A DNA stretch of 29,555 nucleotides from RSA11 sp965652565 (GTDB lineage Bacteria; Actinomycetota; Thermoleophilia; Solirubrobacterales; 70-9): assembly GCA_965652565.1 (NCBI GenBank), contig CBFGWL010000032.1, forward strand, positions 1 to 29,555, in the 5' to 3' direction. Under the pieces are notes generated by a model. The model did not search any database and was not told the DNA's origin. It worked only from the letters and a program-made list of their open reading frames with translations. This document shows, piece by piece, positions 16,508 to 24,462 of this stretch. A program made the translations under genes and the position numbers. Position 1 is the first letter of the stretch. Each line of letters begins with the position of its first letter.

Positions 16508-18187
16508 TCAGCCCACCATGTCCCGCGCGGCGTTCCCGGCGGGGATCATCGGGAAGCAGTTCTCTTCCTTCGAAACGTGCACATCGAGCAGCGCGGGGCC
16601 ATCGGCCTCGAGCGTCGCCGCCATCGCCTCGCGCAGCTCGGTCTTGTCGGTGCACTGCATGCCCTGCCAGCCGAAGGCCTCGGCGAGCTTGGGCCAGTTC
16701 GGGCTGGGGCCCATCTCGACCGCCGTGTAGCGGCGATCCCAGAAGAGCTCCTGCCACTGGCGCACCATGCCGAAATGGCCGTTGTTCATCAGGAAGACCT
16801 TGACCGGGATGCCGTGGTGCGCGGCGGTGGCCATCTCCTGGGCGGTCATGATCAAGCTGCCGTCGCCACAGAGCGCGACCACGGTCTCGTCGGGGCGGCC
16901 CACCTTGGCGCCGATCGCCGCGGGCAGCCCGTACCCCATCGTGCCCAGGCCGCCGGAGTTCAGCCACCGGCGCGGCTCGCTGAAGTGGTAGTACTGCGCG
17001 GCCCACATCTGGTGCTGGCCGACGTCGGAGGCGACGATCGCTTCGCCGTTCGTCGCCTCGTACATCGCCTCGATCATGAACTGCGGCTTGATCTCGGAAT
17101 CCGAGCTGTCCTCGTAGCGCAGCGGGTAGGTCGTCTGCCAGTCGCGGATGCGCTTCCACCAGTCCTCGAGGCGGCTGGAGTCGGCCTTGAGCGCGCGGTA
17201 CTCGCGGTTGAGCTTCGCGAGCACGTCCTTCGCGTCACCCACGATCGGGATGTGCGCGGGCACGTTCTTGCCGATCTCGGCCGGATCGACGTCGATGTGG
17301 ACGAACTTCGCCCGCGGCGCGAATTCGGAGAGCTTGCCGGTGATCCGGTCGTCGAACCGGGCTCCGACCGCGACGATCAGGTCGGCCTCGTCCATGGCGT
17401 AGTTGGCCGCCCGCGTGCCGTGCATACCGAGCATGCCGAGCCACTGCTCGTGCGGCGCCGGGAACGCGCCGAGGCCCATCAGCGTGAGCGTGACGGGGAA
17501 GTTGTCCGCCGTACAGAACTCGCGGAACTGCTCCGTGGCGTTCGCGTTGATGATCCCGCCGCCGCCGTAGATCACCGGCCGGCGCGCGTTGGCGAGCGCC
17601 TTGGCCGCCAGGCGGATCTGCTTGATGTTGCCCTCGAGCGGCGGCTTGTAGCCGGGCAGCTCGGGCGTCCCCGCCGGCGGCTCGTAGTCGACGTCGGCTC
17701 GCACGAGGTCCTGCGGGATATCGACGAGCACCGGGCCCGGACGGCCGGTCGAGGCGATGTGGAACGCCGCGTGGATGTACTCGGGGATCTCGCGCGGATC
17801 CGTCACGAGCAGCGAGTGCTTGACGACCGGCATCGTGATCCCGGTCACGTCGGCCTCCTGGAAGCCGTCGGTGCCGATCAGATCGGTACGGACCTGTCCG
17901 GTGATGAAGACGGTCGGGATCGAGTCCATCATCGCGTCGGCGATCGGGGTTACGAGGTTCGTCGCACCGGGACCCGAGGTGGCCATCGCGACGCCCACCT
18001 TGCCGGTGGCTCGCGCGTACCCCTCGGCCGCATGCCCGGCGCCCTGCTCGTGGCGGGCCTGGATGTGATCGAGCTCCGCGTCGTGGAGCGCGTCGTACAT
18101 CGGCAGGTTGGCACCGCCAGGGATTCCGAAGACGTGGTTGACACCCTCCGCCTTCAGGGCCTCGAAAACCGCATCAGCCGCACGCAT
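16508..18187 (-). CDS. ilvB: Acetolactate synthase catalytic (large) subunit
   Basis: A ThDP and FAD enzyme that makes acetolactate and acetohydroxybutyrate, the first common step of branched-chain synthesis. The 559 residues are in the usual order: Pyr domain with GIPGG (21-25) and catalytic E47 (RHEQGAGHAAEG), central FAD-binding domain, and ThDP domain with the GDG...NN motif (441-469). The ATG at 18187 starts MRAADAVFEALKAEG without an extension. A TGG-TAACAT extended -10 lies eight bases before it. No leucine- or valine-rich leader peptide exists here, since the gap to sqdB is only 33 bases, so control differs from that of leuA. Confidence 0.97.
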   Translation of the reverse strand: MRAADAVFEALKAEGVNHVFGIPGGANLPMYDALHDAELDHIQARHEQGAGHAAEGYARATGKVGVAMATSGPGATNLVTPIADAMMDSIPTVFITGQVRTDLIGTDGFQEADVTGITMPVVKHSLLVTDPREIPEYIHAAFHIASTGRPGPVLVDIPQDLVRADVDYEPPAGTPELPGYKPPLEGNIKQIRLAAKALANARRPVIYGGGGIINANATEQFREFCTADNFPVTLTLMGLGAFPAPHEQWLGMLGMHGTRAANYAMDEADLIVAVGARFDDRITGKLSEFAPRAKFVHIDVDPAEIGKNVPAHIPIVGDAKDVLAKLNREYRALKADSSRLEDWWKRIRDWQTTYPLRYEDSSDSEIKPQFMIEAMYEATNGEAIVASDVGQHQMWAAQYYHFSEPRRWLNSGGLGTMGYGLPAAIGAKVGRPDETVVALCGDGSLIMTAQEMATAAHHGIPVKVFLMNNGHFGMVRQWQELFWDRRYTAVEMGPSPNWPKLAEAFGWQGMQCTDKTELREAMAATLEADGPALLDVHVSKEENCFPMIPAGNAARDMVG

Positions 18188-18195
18188 GGCGACCG

Positions 18196-18204
18196 ATGTT
18201 ACCA
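18196..18204 (-). promoter_or_regulatory. Extended -10 promoter of ilvBN
   Basis: TGG followed by TAACAT (18204-18196 on the minus strand) matches an extended -10 (TGn plus TAnnnT) and lies eight bases before the ilvB ATG. There is no Shine-Dalgarno, so the mRNA is predicted to be leaderless. The -35 region is weak, as is usual with extended -10 promoters. Confidence 0.5.
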
Positions 18205-18220
18205 GCGGAAAACTGCGTGC

Positions 18221-19411
18221 TTACTGGTTGGAAGCGGCCGGAACCTCGCCGATCAACTCGCCCGGATTCCACTTCGTGGTGGGCAGGATCGCGCGCTCGA
18301 TAACGCGGTCCCGATACCGGTCGATGATCCCGAGGATCGAGCGCAGCAGCTCGTCGCCGAGGTAGTGCGGCTTCAGCCCGAGGTCGCGGAGCTTCGTGTT
18401 CGTGGCGTTGTAGTAGTGGCTTTCGGCCTCGACCCGCGGGTTCGGGAAGTTGCGCACCTCCACCTCGTACCCCAGCTCCGCGCCGGTGCGCTGCACGAGC
18501 TCGGCGAGCTCGCCCACCGAGAACTGCTCGGTGAACTGGTTGAACACGCGGAACTCGCCGAGGTCGGCCGGGTTGTTGACGGCCAGCTCGACGCACTGGA
18601 GCGTGTCGCGGATATTCAGAAAGCCGCGCGTCTGCCCGCCCTCGCCGTAGACGGTGAGCGGATGGCCGATCACGGCCTGCACGCAGAAGCGGTTGAGGAC
18701 CGTGCCGAAGTACTGGTCGTAGTCGAAGCGCGTGATCAGGCGCTCGTCCTGGGCCGACTCCTCGGTCTCGATGCCGTAGACCACGCCCTGGTTGAGATCG
18801 GTGCAGCGCAGGCCCCACGTCCGGCAGGCGAAGTGGATGTTGTGCGAGTCGTGGACCTTCGAGAGGTGGTAGAGCGAGCCGGGGACCTTGGGGAAGGGCA
18901 GCGTGTCCTTACGGCCCTTGTGCTCGATCTCGATGAAGCCCTCTTCGATGTCGATGTTCGGGGTGCCGTACTCGCCCATCGTGCCGAGCTTCACCAGGTG
19001 GCAGTCCGGCACGTGGTCGCGCAGCGCGAACAGCAGGTTGAGCGTCCCGATGACGTTCGTGTGCTGGGTCTCGACCGCGGTCTTGCGCGACTTCATCGAG
19101 TACGGCGCCGAGGGCTGCTCGCCGTAGTGCACGACCGTCTCGGGCGCGAACTCGGCGACCACCGCGTCGAGGAACTCGCCGTCGTCGATCGAGCCGATGT
19201 ACGTCTTGATCTCGCGCCCCGAAACCTCACGCCACGCGTCGATGCGCTCCTGCAGGGAGCGGATCGGGGTCAGCGAGTCGGTCGAGTGTTCGAGGTGCCA
19301 GCGGCGACGGGAGAAGTTGTCAACGATGGCCACGTCATGACCGCGGGCGGAAAACCGCATCGCGGTGGGCCACCCCAGGTATCCGTCGCCACCCAGGATC
19401 AGGATGCGCAT
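18221..19411 (-). CDS. sqdB: UDP-sulfoquinovose synthase
   Basis: An extended short-chain dehydrogenase of 396 residues closely resembling plant SQD1 and bacterial SqdB, which build UDP-sulfoquinovose from UDP-glucose and sulfite. The NAD motif is GGDGYLGWPT (7-16). Catalytic T144, Y181 and K185 occupy the same places as in SQD1. Diagnostic blocks include DSLTPI, HYGEQPSAPYSM, KLGTMGEYGTPNIDIEEG, YHLSKVHDSHNI, LNQGVVYG and GQTRGFLNIRDTLQCVE. The product is the head group donor for the sulfolipid SQDG or for sulfated glycans. The matching sulfoquinovosyltransferase is not adjacent. A TACCCT hexamer seven bases before the ATG suggests its own leaderless promoter, although it lies only 29 bases after the LuxR-type gene. 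Confidence 0.93.
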   Translation of the reverse strand: MRILILGGDGYLGWPTAMRFSARGHDVAIVDNFSRRRWHLEHSTDSLTPIRSLQERIDAWREVSGREIKTYIGSIDDGEFLDAVVAEFAPETVVHYGEQPSAPYSMKSRKTAVETQHTNVIGTLNLLFALRDHVPDCHLVKLGTMGEYGTPNIDIEEGFIEIEHKGRKDTLPFPKVPGSLYHLSKVHDSHNIHFACRTWGLRCTDLNQGVVYGIETEESAQDERLITRFDYDQYFGTVLNRFCVQAVIGHPLTVYGEGGQTRGFLNIRDTLQCVELAVNNPADLGEFRVFNQFTEQFSVGELAELVQRTGAELGYEVEVRNFPNPRVEAESHYYNATNTKLRDLGLKPHYLGDELLRSILGIIDRYRDRVIERAILPTTKWNPGELIGEVPAASNQ

Positions 19412-19418
19412 GCCCGCG

Positions 19419-19424
19419 AGGGTA
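19419..19424 (-). promoter_or_regulatory. -10 hexamer of sqdB
   Basis: TACCCT lies seven bases before the sqdB ATG at 19411 with no Shine-Dalgarno, consistent with a leaderless transcript starting just after the upstream regulator gene. Confidence 0.4.
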
Positions 19425-19440
19425 CCCCATGCGCACGTCG

Positions 19441-22428
19441 CTATTGGCGCGAAGCGGCCTCCGAGGGCTGCTCCGCGCGGATCCCGAGACGATGCGCGGC
19501 GGTGGCCGCCTCCACCCGGCTGCGCACGTCGAGCTTGGCCAGGATCCGCGAGACGTGCACGCTCGCGGTCTTCTCCGAGATGAAGAGCCGCGCGCCGATC
19601 TCGCGGTTCGTAAGGCCCTCGGCGAGCAACCCCAGGACCTCGCGCTCGCGAGCGGTCAGGCCGAGCGCGGACGCGGGGTCGTCCTCGGCAGCGGCAGGGG
19701 GCGCGCCGTCGGTCAGCCGGGCCCGTTTGGCCAGCGAGGCGATCGTCGCCTCCATCCAGCTCGCGCCGTGCTCCTGCGCGGTGCGCCGGGCGGAGGCGAT
19801 GAGACGCCCCGCAGCCTCGCGCTCACCCGCCAGCGCCAGCGCCTCGGCCCCCCTGAACTCGCAGTACGCCACGAACACGGGGCGATCGAGGCGCCCCCAG
19901 ACCGCCGCCGCCTCCTCCCAGGGCTTCGGATCGCGTTCATCCAGACGAGAGATCTCGGCGCGGATATGCGTTTCGCAGGCCCGGGTCTCGGGCGGCGCGG
20001 GTCCCAGCGCCTCCAGACGACGGGACCGGCGGGCGTAGGCGGCGGCCGTTTCGCGGGCCTCGGATTCACGGGTTGCCGCCAGCGCCTCGTCACCGACATC
20101 CCGGGCCGCGAGGGCGGCCTCGACGAGGGCCCGGACGCTGCGCAGGTGGACCAGGGCGGTGAAGAACGGGTACTCGTTCTCCTCGTCGATCGTGCGCAGC
20201 GAGCGCAGCGCGACCTCGGCGGCGCGCTCCGTCTCCTTGCGGGCGAGGTGCAGCTGCACCCGTGCGGCCGCGACCATCCCGAACCACATCGTGTCGGTCA
20301 GGCCGCCCAGCGCGTGCTCGGCCGCCACCAGCGCCTCCTCCGCCTCATCCACCCGGCCCGCGACGAGCAGGGCCTCGGCTCGCGCGTTGTGGACCAGCAC
20401 CGCGGACATGCCGTCGGGTTCGCGGCCATCGAGCTCAGCGAGCTCGATGGCTTCAGCGACCCGCCCCAGGCGCAGCAGGCGATTAGAGGCCTCGCCGGCC
20501 AGGAAATCCCCGTAGTTGCGAGCGCCGAGCTCGTACGAGGCGCGCGACCACTCGATGGCCAGGTCGGATGCCTCCCGCGTGCGTCCGTCCTGGTCCACGA
20601 CGTCGCTGTAGTTGACATAACCGCGGCAGATGTCGTCCACACGACCGAGCTCGCCGGCGATCTCGAGGGCCTCGCCCAGCAACCGCAGGCCGCGCTCACG
20701 GTCGCCCAGGCCGGCGATGCAACTGCCGAGGGTGTTCGTCGCGTGCCCCTCCTCCGCCCGGGCCCCAGCCGCACGGGCGACCTCGATCGCCCGCTCGCAG
20801 TACGCCTGCGCATCGTGCAGGCGGCCGCGCAACATCATGATCTGCCCGAGCGAGGCGAGCGCCTGGGCCAACTCCGCGGTCGGCGGCGCCTGCGGCAGGG
20901 CCTCGACGGCAGCGCGATAGGAGCGCTCGGCCTCATCGGCGGCGCCGCTGGTCCACAGATAGCGGCCGAGGCGCTCACGCACGTGCGCCTCGCGCCGATC
21001 CCCCGGCTCCAGGCCGGCGAGCGCGTCGCGCGCGAGGGCGACGGCGCGCGCCGAGTCGCTCGCCAGATAGGCGCTCTCGGCGGCTCGGAGGGCCAGGTCC
21101 ACGCGCTCCACACCGGCGGGCCGCTGATCCGCAGCGACGCGATCCCAGAGCTCGAGGGCCTGTTCGAAATGGGCCAGCGCGGCGGCCGGGGCGAGCGAGC
21201 GCTCAGCGGCGAGGCCCGCCTCGTGGGAGGCGGAGAGCGCCCGGGGCAGGTCGCGCGCCTCACGCCAGTGGTAGGCGAGCTCGGCGCTCGCCTGCTCGTG
21301 GGGGCGCTCGGCGAGCGCCTCCGCGAGCTGGGCGTGCATGAGCGCGCGCTGGTGCGGGAGCAGCTCGCCGTAGGTCGCCTCGCGCACGAGGGCGTGCCGG
21401 AACTCGAAGCCCCCGTTGCGCTCGACGATCACTTGCCGCTCGACCGCGTCGCGGAGCGCCTCCTCGAGCGCGTCATCGTCGAGCCCGGTGACGCGCGCCA
21501 GCAGACCGGCATCGACCGAGCGGCGCGCGACGGCCGCGAAGTCCAGGAGCCGCCGCGATGCCGGCGACAGGCTGGCGAGGCGAACCAGCAGCGTGTCGCG
21601 CAGGCTTGCCGAGAGCCTGCCGCCATCCTGGGCGGCCGCGACCAGCTCCTCGGCGAAGAACGGATTGCCGTCGCTGCGGCGAAAGATGCGCTCGACGACG
21701 TCGGGCGGGGGCTCGGCGCCGGTGATCCCGGCCAGCATCGCGCTGAGCTCCTCGCGCGTGAGCGGTGACAGCTCGATCAGCTCGGCTCCGCGGCGCCGCG
21801 CCTCGGCGAGGAACGGCAGCAGGGGATGCCGCCGGTGGAGCTCGTCGGTGCGGTAGGTGCCGACCAACAGCAGGCGGCCCACGGCGTTGCGGGCGAGAAA
21901 CGCGAGCAGATCGCGCGTCGCCTGATCCGACCAGTGCAAATCCTCCACCGCGAAGACGACCGGCGCCTGCTCGCCCAGGCGCTCGAGCAGGGCGAGCACT
22001 GCTTCGAAGAGGTGTGCGCGGGCCAACTGCTCGTCGAGCGCGGAGTCGGCGCTGTCCACCGGCGCGCCCGGTCCGACCTCCGGGAACAGCGGCGCGAGGT
22101 GGACGAGGCGCTCGCCCAAAAGGTCGGCAACACCCGCGGATTCGCGTACCACGGGCCGCAGCGCCCCAAGCAGGGGCGCGAAGGGCAGCTCCACTTCCGT
22201 GAGCTCAATGCACTCCCCGACCAGCACGTGCGCGCCCTCGGCTCGCGCTAGGGCGGCGAACTCCGCGAACAGCCGGGTCTTGCCGATGCCGGCCTCGCCG
22301 CCGACGAATACGACCCCTGGTTCCCCGTCGTCGGCGCGCCGGAGCGCCGCGTTGAGCAGGCCGAGCTCCTCGGCTCGGCCGCTGAGGTGGGGGCTGGAGA
22401 CCCGCCGGGCCACCCCCCCATTATCCAT
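19441..22428 (-). CDS. Large LuxR-family ATPase transcriptional regulator
   Basis: A protein of about 995 residues of the LAL/MalT-like type. The N-terminal AAA-like ATPase has a Walker A at 43-51 (GGEAGIGKT) and a Walker B-like VVFAVEDLHWSD. A long helical, TPR-like middle (about 350-900) follows. A C-terminal LuxR helix-turn-helix carries LTAREREVLGLLAEGLTNREIG and ISEKTASVHVSRILAKL. Such proteins usually bind a small inducer and activate transcription. The start is uncertain. The ATG at 22428 is used here. A GTG at 22413 sits six bases after a -10-like GATAAT and could be a leaderless start. The open frame reaches a GTG at 22524, but that would overlap the small upstream gene. An 18-base hairpin (22429-22446) directly precedes the ATG. 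Confidence 0.9.
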   Translation of the reverse strand: MDNGGVARRVSSPHLSGRAEELGLLNAALRRADDGEPGVVFVGGEAGIGKTRLFAEFAALARAEGAHVLVGECIELTEVELPFAPLLGALRPVVRESAGVADLLGERLVHLAPLFPEVGPGAPVDSADSALDEQLARAHLFEAVLALLERLGEQAPVVFAVEDLHWSDQATRDLLAFLARNAVGRLLLVGTYRTDELHRRHPLLPFLAEARRRGAELIELSPLTREELSAMLAGITGAEPPPDVVERIFRRSDGNPFFAEELVAAAQDGGRLSASLRDTLLVRLASLSPASRRLLDFAAVARRSVDAGLLARVTGLDDDALEEALRDAVERQVIVERNGGFEFRHALVREATYGELLPHQRALMHAQLAEALAERPHEQASAELAYHWREARDLPRALSASHEAGLAAERSLAPAAALAHFEQALELWDRVAADQRPAGVERVDLALRAAESAYLASDSARAVALARDALAGLEPGDRREAHVRERLGRYLWTSGAADEAERSYRAAVEALPQAPPTAELAQALASLGQIMMLRGRLHDAQAYCERAIEVARAAGARAEEGHATNTLGSCIAGLGDRERGLRLLGEALEIAGELGRVDDICRGYVNYSDVVDQDGRTREASDLAIEWSRASYELGARNYGDFLAGEASNRLLRLGRVAEAIELAELDGREPDGMSAVLVHNARAEALLVAGRVDEAEEALVAAEHALGGLTDTMWFGMVAAARVQLHLARKETERAAEVALRSLRTIDEENEYPFFTALVHLRSVRALVEAALAARDVGDEALAATRESEARETAAAYARRSRRLEALGPAPPETRACETHIRAEISRLDERDPKPWEEAAAVWGRLDRPVFVAYCEFRGAEALALAGEREAAGRLIASARRTAQEHGASWMEATIASLAKRARLTDGAPPAAAEDDPASALGLTAREREVLGLLAEGLTNREIGARLFISEKTASVHVSRILAKLDVRSRVEAATAAHRLGIRAEQPSEAASRQ

Positions 22429-22446
22429 CCGAGCGGAATCGCTCGG
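22429..22446. other. Hairpin directly before the LuxR-family gene
   Basis: CCGAGC (22429-22434) and GCTCGG (22441-22446) form a 6-bp inverted repeat around a six-base loop, ending one base before the ATG at 22428. It could be an operator, or could mask initiation if the gene is read through from the small upstream gene. Confidence 0.4.
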
Positions 22447-22496
22447 GGAGAGGAGTTCCCCCCAAACGTCCGCTTCGGAGGTACGCGGGGTCAGGC

Positions 22497-22658
22497 TCAA
22501 GCGGCCCGCGCGCGCCGGCTCCACAGCCGCCGTCGAACGGGCTTGCGCTCGGGTCGCCGGGCTGCCTGCACCCGGCCGGCCAGCTGCGCCCGTCGCGCGG
22601 CGGTGCGCAGTTCCTGTGCGCGCTGGTCGTGGATCGTGACGAGGAATCGGGGGTCCAT
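22497..22658 (-). CDS. Small basic protein upstream of the LuxR-family regulator
   Basis: A 53-residue ORF starting MDPRFLVTIHDQRAQELRTA and ending in an Arg-rich tail (RRRLWSRRARAA). It begins at an ATG (22658) preceded by AGGAAGG at good spacing, one of the few clear Shine-Dalgarnos here; an in-frame ATG at 22679 is less likely. The first half looks like an amphipathic helix with polar residues, and the rest is strongly positive. I do not recognise a domain. Short proteins of this style are common in Actinobacteria near regulators, and its promoter region is rich in inverted repeats. It ends before the best LuxR-type start codons, suggesting that the two are co-transcribed. Confidence 0.6.
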   Translation of the reverse strand: MDPRFLVTIHDQRAQELRTAARRAQLAGRVQAARRPERKPVRRRLWSRRARAA

Positions 22659-22691
22659 GATCGCCTTCCTTTCGCTCATCAGCGACCGTAG

Positions 22692-22765
22692 GCGTAAGGC
22701 GGGGGCGCGCACATCGGGCGATCGCCCAATCGTGGGCCTTACCTCGGGCCTTTCCCCCCTTACGC
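22692..22765 (-). promoter_or_regulatory. Operator-like cluster before the small protein/LuxR pair
   Basis: GCGTAAGG at 22692-22699 reappears inverted as CCTTACGC at 22758-22765, and its GTAAGGC core (22694-22700) is inverted at 22736-22742. Between them lies a perfect 12-bp palindrome GGGCGATCGCCC (22716-22727), extendable to 18 bp with one mismatched pair. A -10-like TACGGT (22690-22685) places transcription of the small gene just downstream. The cluster sits in the divergent gap to the glycosyltransferase gene, so a bound regulator could act on both. Confidence 0.5.
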
Positions 22766-22833
22766 GCGGCCGCGCGCCTCGCAGGTTGCGCTGCGGCATG
22801 CGGCGCGATGCCCGGTCCGCCCCTCCCCCGGTC

Positions 22834-22839
22834 TATCCT
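22834..22839 (+). promoter_or_regulatory. -10 hexamer of the GT2 gene
   Basis: TATCCT lies eight bases before the GTG at 22848 with no Shine-Dalgarno, consistent with a leaderless transcript. Confidence 0.4.
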
Positions 22840-22847
22840 GCCCGGCC

Positions 22848-23924
22848 GTGTTCCCCTCCTTGCCCGTCGCCGATCTCTTCCCCGAGCAGCTCACCGCGCT
22901 GCGCACCGCGGGCCTCGTTCTCGCCGTGCTCGTGGGCGGCTTTGCAATCTGGCGCCGGCGCACGCTGCGCAACGGCGACGTCCTGATCCTTCTGCTGGTC
23001 GCGCTCGCTCTCGCCCTGGTCTCAGGAACCGAGCTGCTCGACGCGCTCCTGCGAGCGTTCTCGTTCCAGCGCGAGAACGGCACGCGCATCGTGGGCGTCG
23101 CCGTCTTCGCGATCCTGCTCCTGTTCTTCCTGGTCGTCCGCGCACTGGCGCAGGGCGCCCGGATGTCGCGCGAGCTCTCCGAGGTGCTCGAGGGCCTCGC
23201 TTGGGAGCGCTTCCGCCGCGACGGCCACCCCGAGCGCTTCCGCGACAGGGTCGCCGTCCTCATTCCCGCGTACAACGAGGCAGACAACATCGCGACAGTC
23301 CTCGAGCGAATTCCCGACGAGGTCTGCGGGGAGCCGATCGCGGTGCTCGTCGTCGACGACGGCTCGCGCGACGGCACCGGCGATGTGGCCGAGCAGGCCG
23401 GCGCCGTCGTCGCCCGGCACGTGATCAACCGTGGCGGCGGCGCCGCGCTGCGCACCGGCTACCGCCTGCTCGCCGAGTCGGGCGCCAAGATCGTGGTCAC
23501 GCTCGACGCCGACGGCCAGCACCTGCCTGCGGAGATGCCCCGGCTGGTCGAGCCCGTCCTCTCGGGCGAGGTCGACGTCGCGCACGGCTCGCGGGTGCTC
23601 GGCGAGGCGGAGCCGAACGCGTTCGCGCGCGAGCTCGGGATCGTCTTCTTCAACCGCCTCGTCTCGTTCATCACTCGCACGAAGGTGACCGACTGCTCGA
23701 ACGGCTACCGGGCCGTGCGCGCCTCGGTCCTGCCCCAGCTGGTCCTGCGCCAGGAGCAGTTCCACACCTCGGAGTTCATGATCGAGGCGATCAAGCGCGG
23801 CATCCCCGCCAAGGAGGTGCCGGTTACGGTCGTCGCCCGCATGCACGGGCATTCCAAGAAGCCGGCTGTGCTGCGGTACGGCGCCGGGTTCGCGAATGCG
23901 ATCGTGCGTACTTGGCTGAGGTAG
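22848..23924 (+). CDS. Family 2 glycosyltransferase with N-terminal membrane domain (dolichol-phosphate-mannose-synthase-like)
   Basis: A 358-residue protein in two parts. Residues 1-115 contain three hydrophobic segments (about 18-35, 43-60 and 82-100) and resemble the small DUF2304 membrane proteins often encoded next to GT2 genes. Residues 134-358 are a GT2 domain with VLIPAYNEADNI, VVDDGSRDGTGD (D170-D171) and the metal-binding LDADGQH (D220-A-D222), ending without further membrane segments. It probably transfers a sugar from a nucleotide or polyprenyl donor at the inner face of the membrane; the sugar and acceptor are unknown. The GTG start at 22848 is supported by TATCCT eight bases upstream. 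It is divergent from the small protein/LuxR pair. Confidence 0.88.
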   Translation: MFPSLPVADLFPEQLTALRTAGLVLAVLVGGFAIWRRRTLRNGDVLILLLVALALALVSGTELLDALLRAFSFQRENGTRIVGVAVFAILLLFFLVVRALAQGARMSRELSEVLEGLAWERFRRDGHPERFRDRVAVLIPAYNEADNIATVLERIPDEVCGEPIAVLVVDDGSRDGTGDVAEQAGAVVARHVINRGGGAALRTGYRLLAESGAKIVVTLDADGQHLPAEMPRLVEPVLSGEVDVAHGSRVLGEAEPNAFARELGIVFFNRLVSFITRTKVTDCSNGYRAVRASVLPQLVLRQEQFHTSEFMIEAIKRGIPAKEVPVTVVARMHGHSKKPAVLRYGAGFANAIVRTWLR

Positions 23925-23959
23925 CTACCAGCCGCCACCCGGAGGCGCCGGCCGCCGGT
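23925..23959. repeat. Dispersed intergenic repeat, divergent copy C
   Basis: The gap between the convergent GT2 and lipoprotein genes starts CTACCAGCCGCCACCCGG and continues with GCCGGCCGCCGGTT. It is a loose relative of copies B and D, again starting right after a stop codon, and is rich in self-complementary GGC/GCC blocks that could terminate both transcripts. Similarity is weaker than between A, B and D. Confidence 0.35.
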
Positions 23960-24403
23960 TCAGTTGGTGCGGCGGACATTGATGGCGATGGCTTCGATCT
24001 GCCGTTGGCCGTACGAGCCGCGGTAGACGGGGCCCGCGGCCGCGAGCTGGTCACCGATCTCGGGGAGCGGCCTTGGGCGCAGGTGCTTGCCGACGTCGAT
24101 CACTGCGATGCCGGGCGCCGTGATGCCGTCTTTGCTCATGAGGACGAAGTGCGCGTCCCCGTCGCCGTCCGGATCGACCCGCTCGACGTAGACGATGCGC
24201 CCACTCGCCTCTGCGCAGTTGCTGAGCTCGGGCGGACACGGCACGCGCTCAACGGGCCTGACCCGCTTCGGTCGCTCCTCGCGATCCGCCGGCTCGGGCC
24301 GCTCCGCCTCGGCCCGGCCAACACGCTCGGGCTCATCGCCGCCGCAACCGGCCAGCGCAAGCAGCGCCGTCGCCCAGCCAACCACCATTCGAGTACGCAA
24401 CAC
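23960..24403 (-). CDS. Putative lipoprotein of unknown function
   Basis: A 147-residue exported protein. The signal peptide MLRTRMVVGWATALLALAGC ends in a lipobox with the lipidated cysteine at residue 20. The GTG start at 24403 is preferred over the ATG at 24388 because it supplies the two arginines of the n-region. A charged, Glu/Arg/Pro-rich linker (about 21-55) follows, then a small globular part with two cysteines (CPPELSNC) and a DPDGDGDAHF segment like a calcium-binding loop. The C-terminal half resembles small beta-rich domains found in secreted proteins (GRIVYVERVDPDGDGDAHFV). No function is assigned. It is flanked on both sides by intergenic repeat-like sequence. Confidence 0.8.
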   Translation of the reverse strand: MLRTRMVVGWATALLALAGCGGDEPERVGRAEAERPEPADREERPKRVRPVERVPCPPELSNCAEASGRIVYVERVDPDGDGDAHFVLMSKDGITAPGIAVIDVGKHLRPRPLPEIGDQLAAAGPVYRGSYGQRQIEAIAINVRRTN

Positions 24404-24411
24404 GCCCGAAG

Positions 24412-24462
24412 CCTGACAACTGGCGACCGGCGACCCCCAAGCTGGAAGCCGGCAGCCGTTGG
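24412..24462 (-). repeat. Dispersed intergenic repeat, copy D (just after the zinc-ribbon gene stop)
   Basis: Read on the minus strand it begins directly after the stop codon and contains GCCGGCTTCCAGCTTGG followed by GTCGCCGGTCGCCAGTTGT. It aligns with copy B (7332-7369), with a short insertion and in the same relation to the upstream gene. Confidence 0.55.

Noticed and set aside
14789..20038. A 1749-codon open frame on the plus strand
   Set aside because: It runs antisense to menF, ilvN, ilvB, sqdB and part of the regulator. Long antisense frames are expected at this GC content, and the translation is low-complexity Arg/Asp/Glu/Leu with no domain.
22429..22524. An N-terminal extension of the LuxR-type regulator from the GTG at 22524
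   Set aside because: It would overlap the small upstream gene, adds a low-complexity stretch ahead of the conserved ATPase region, and lacks a ribosome-binding site.
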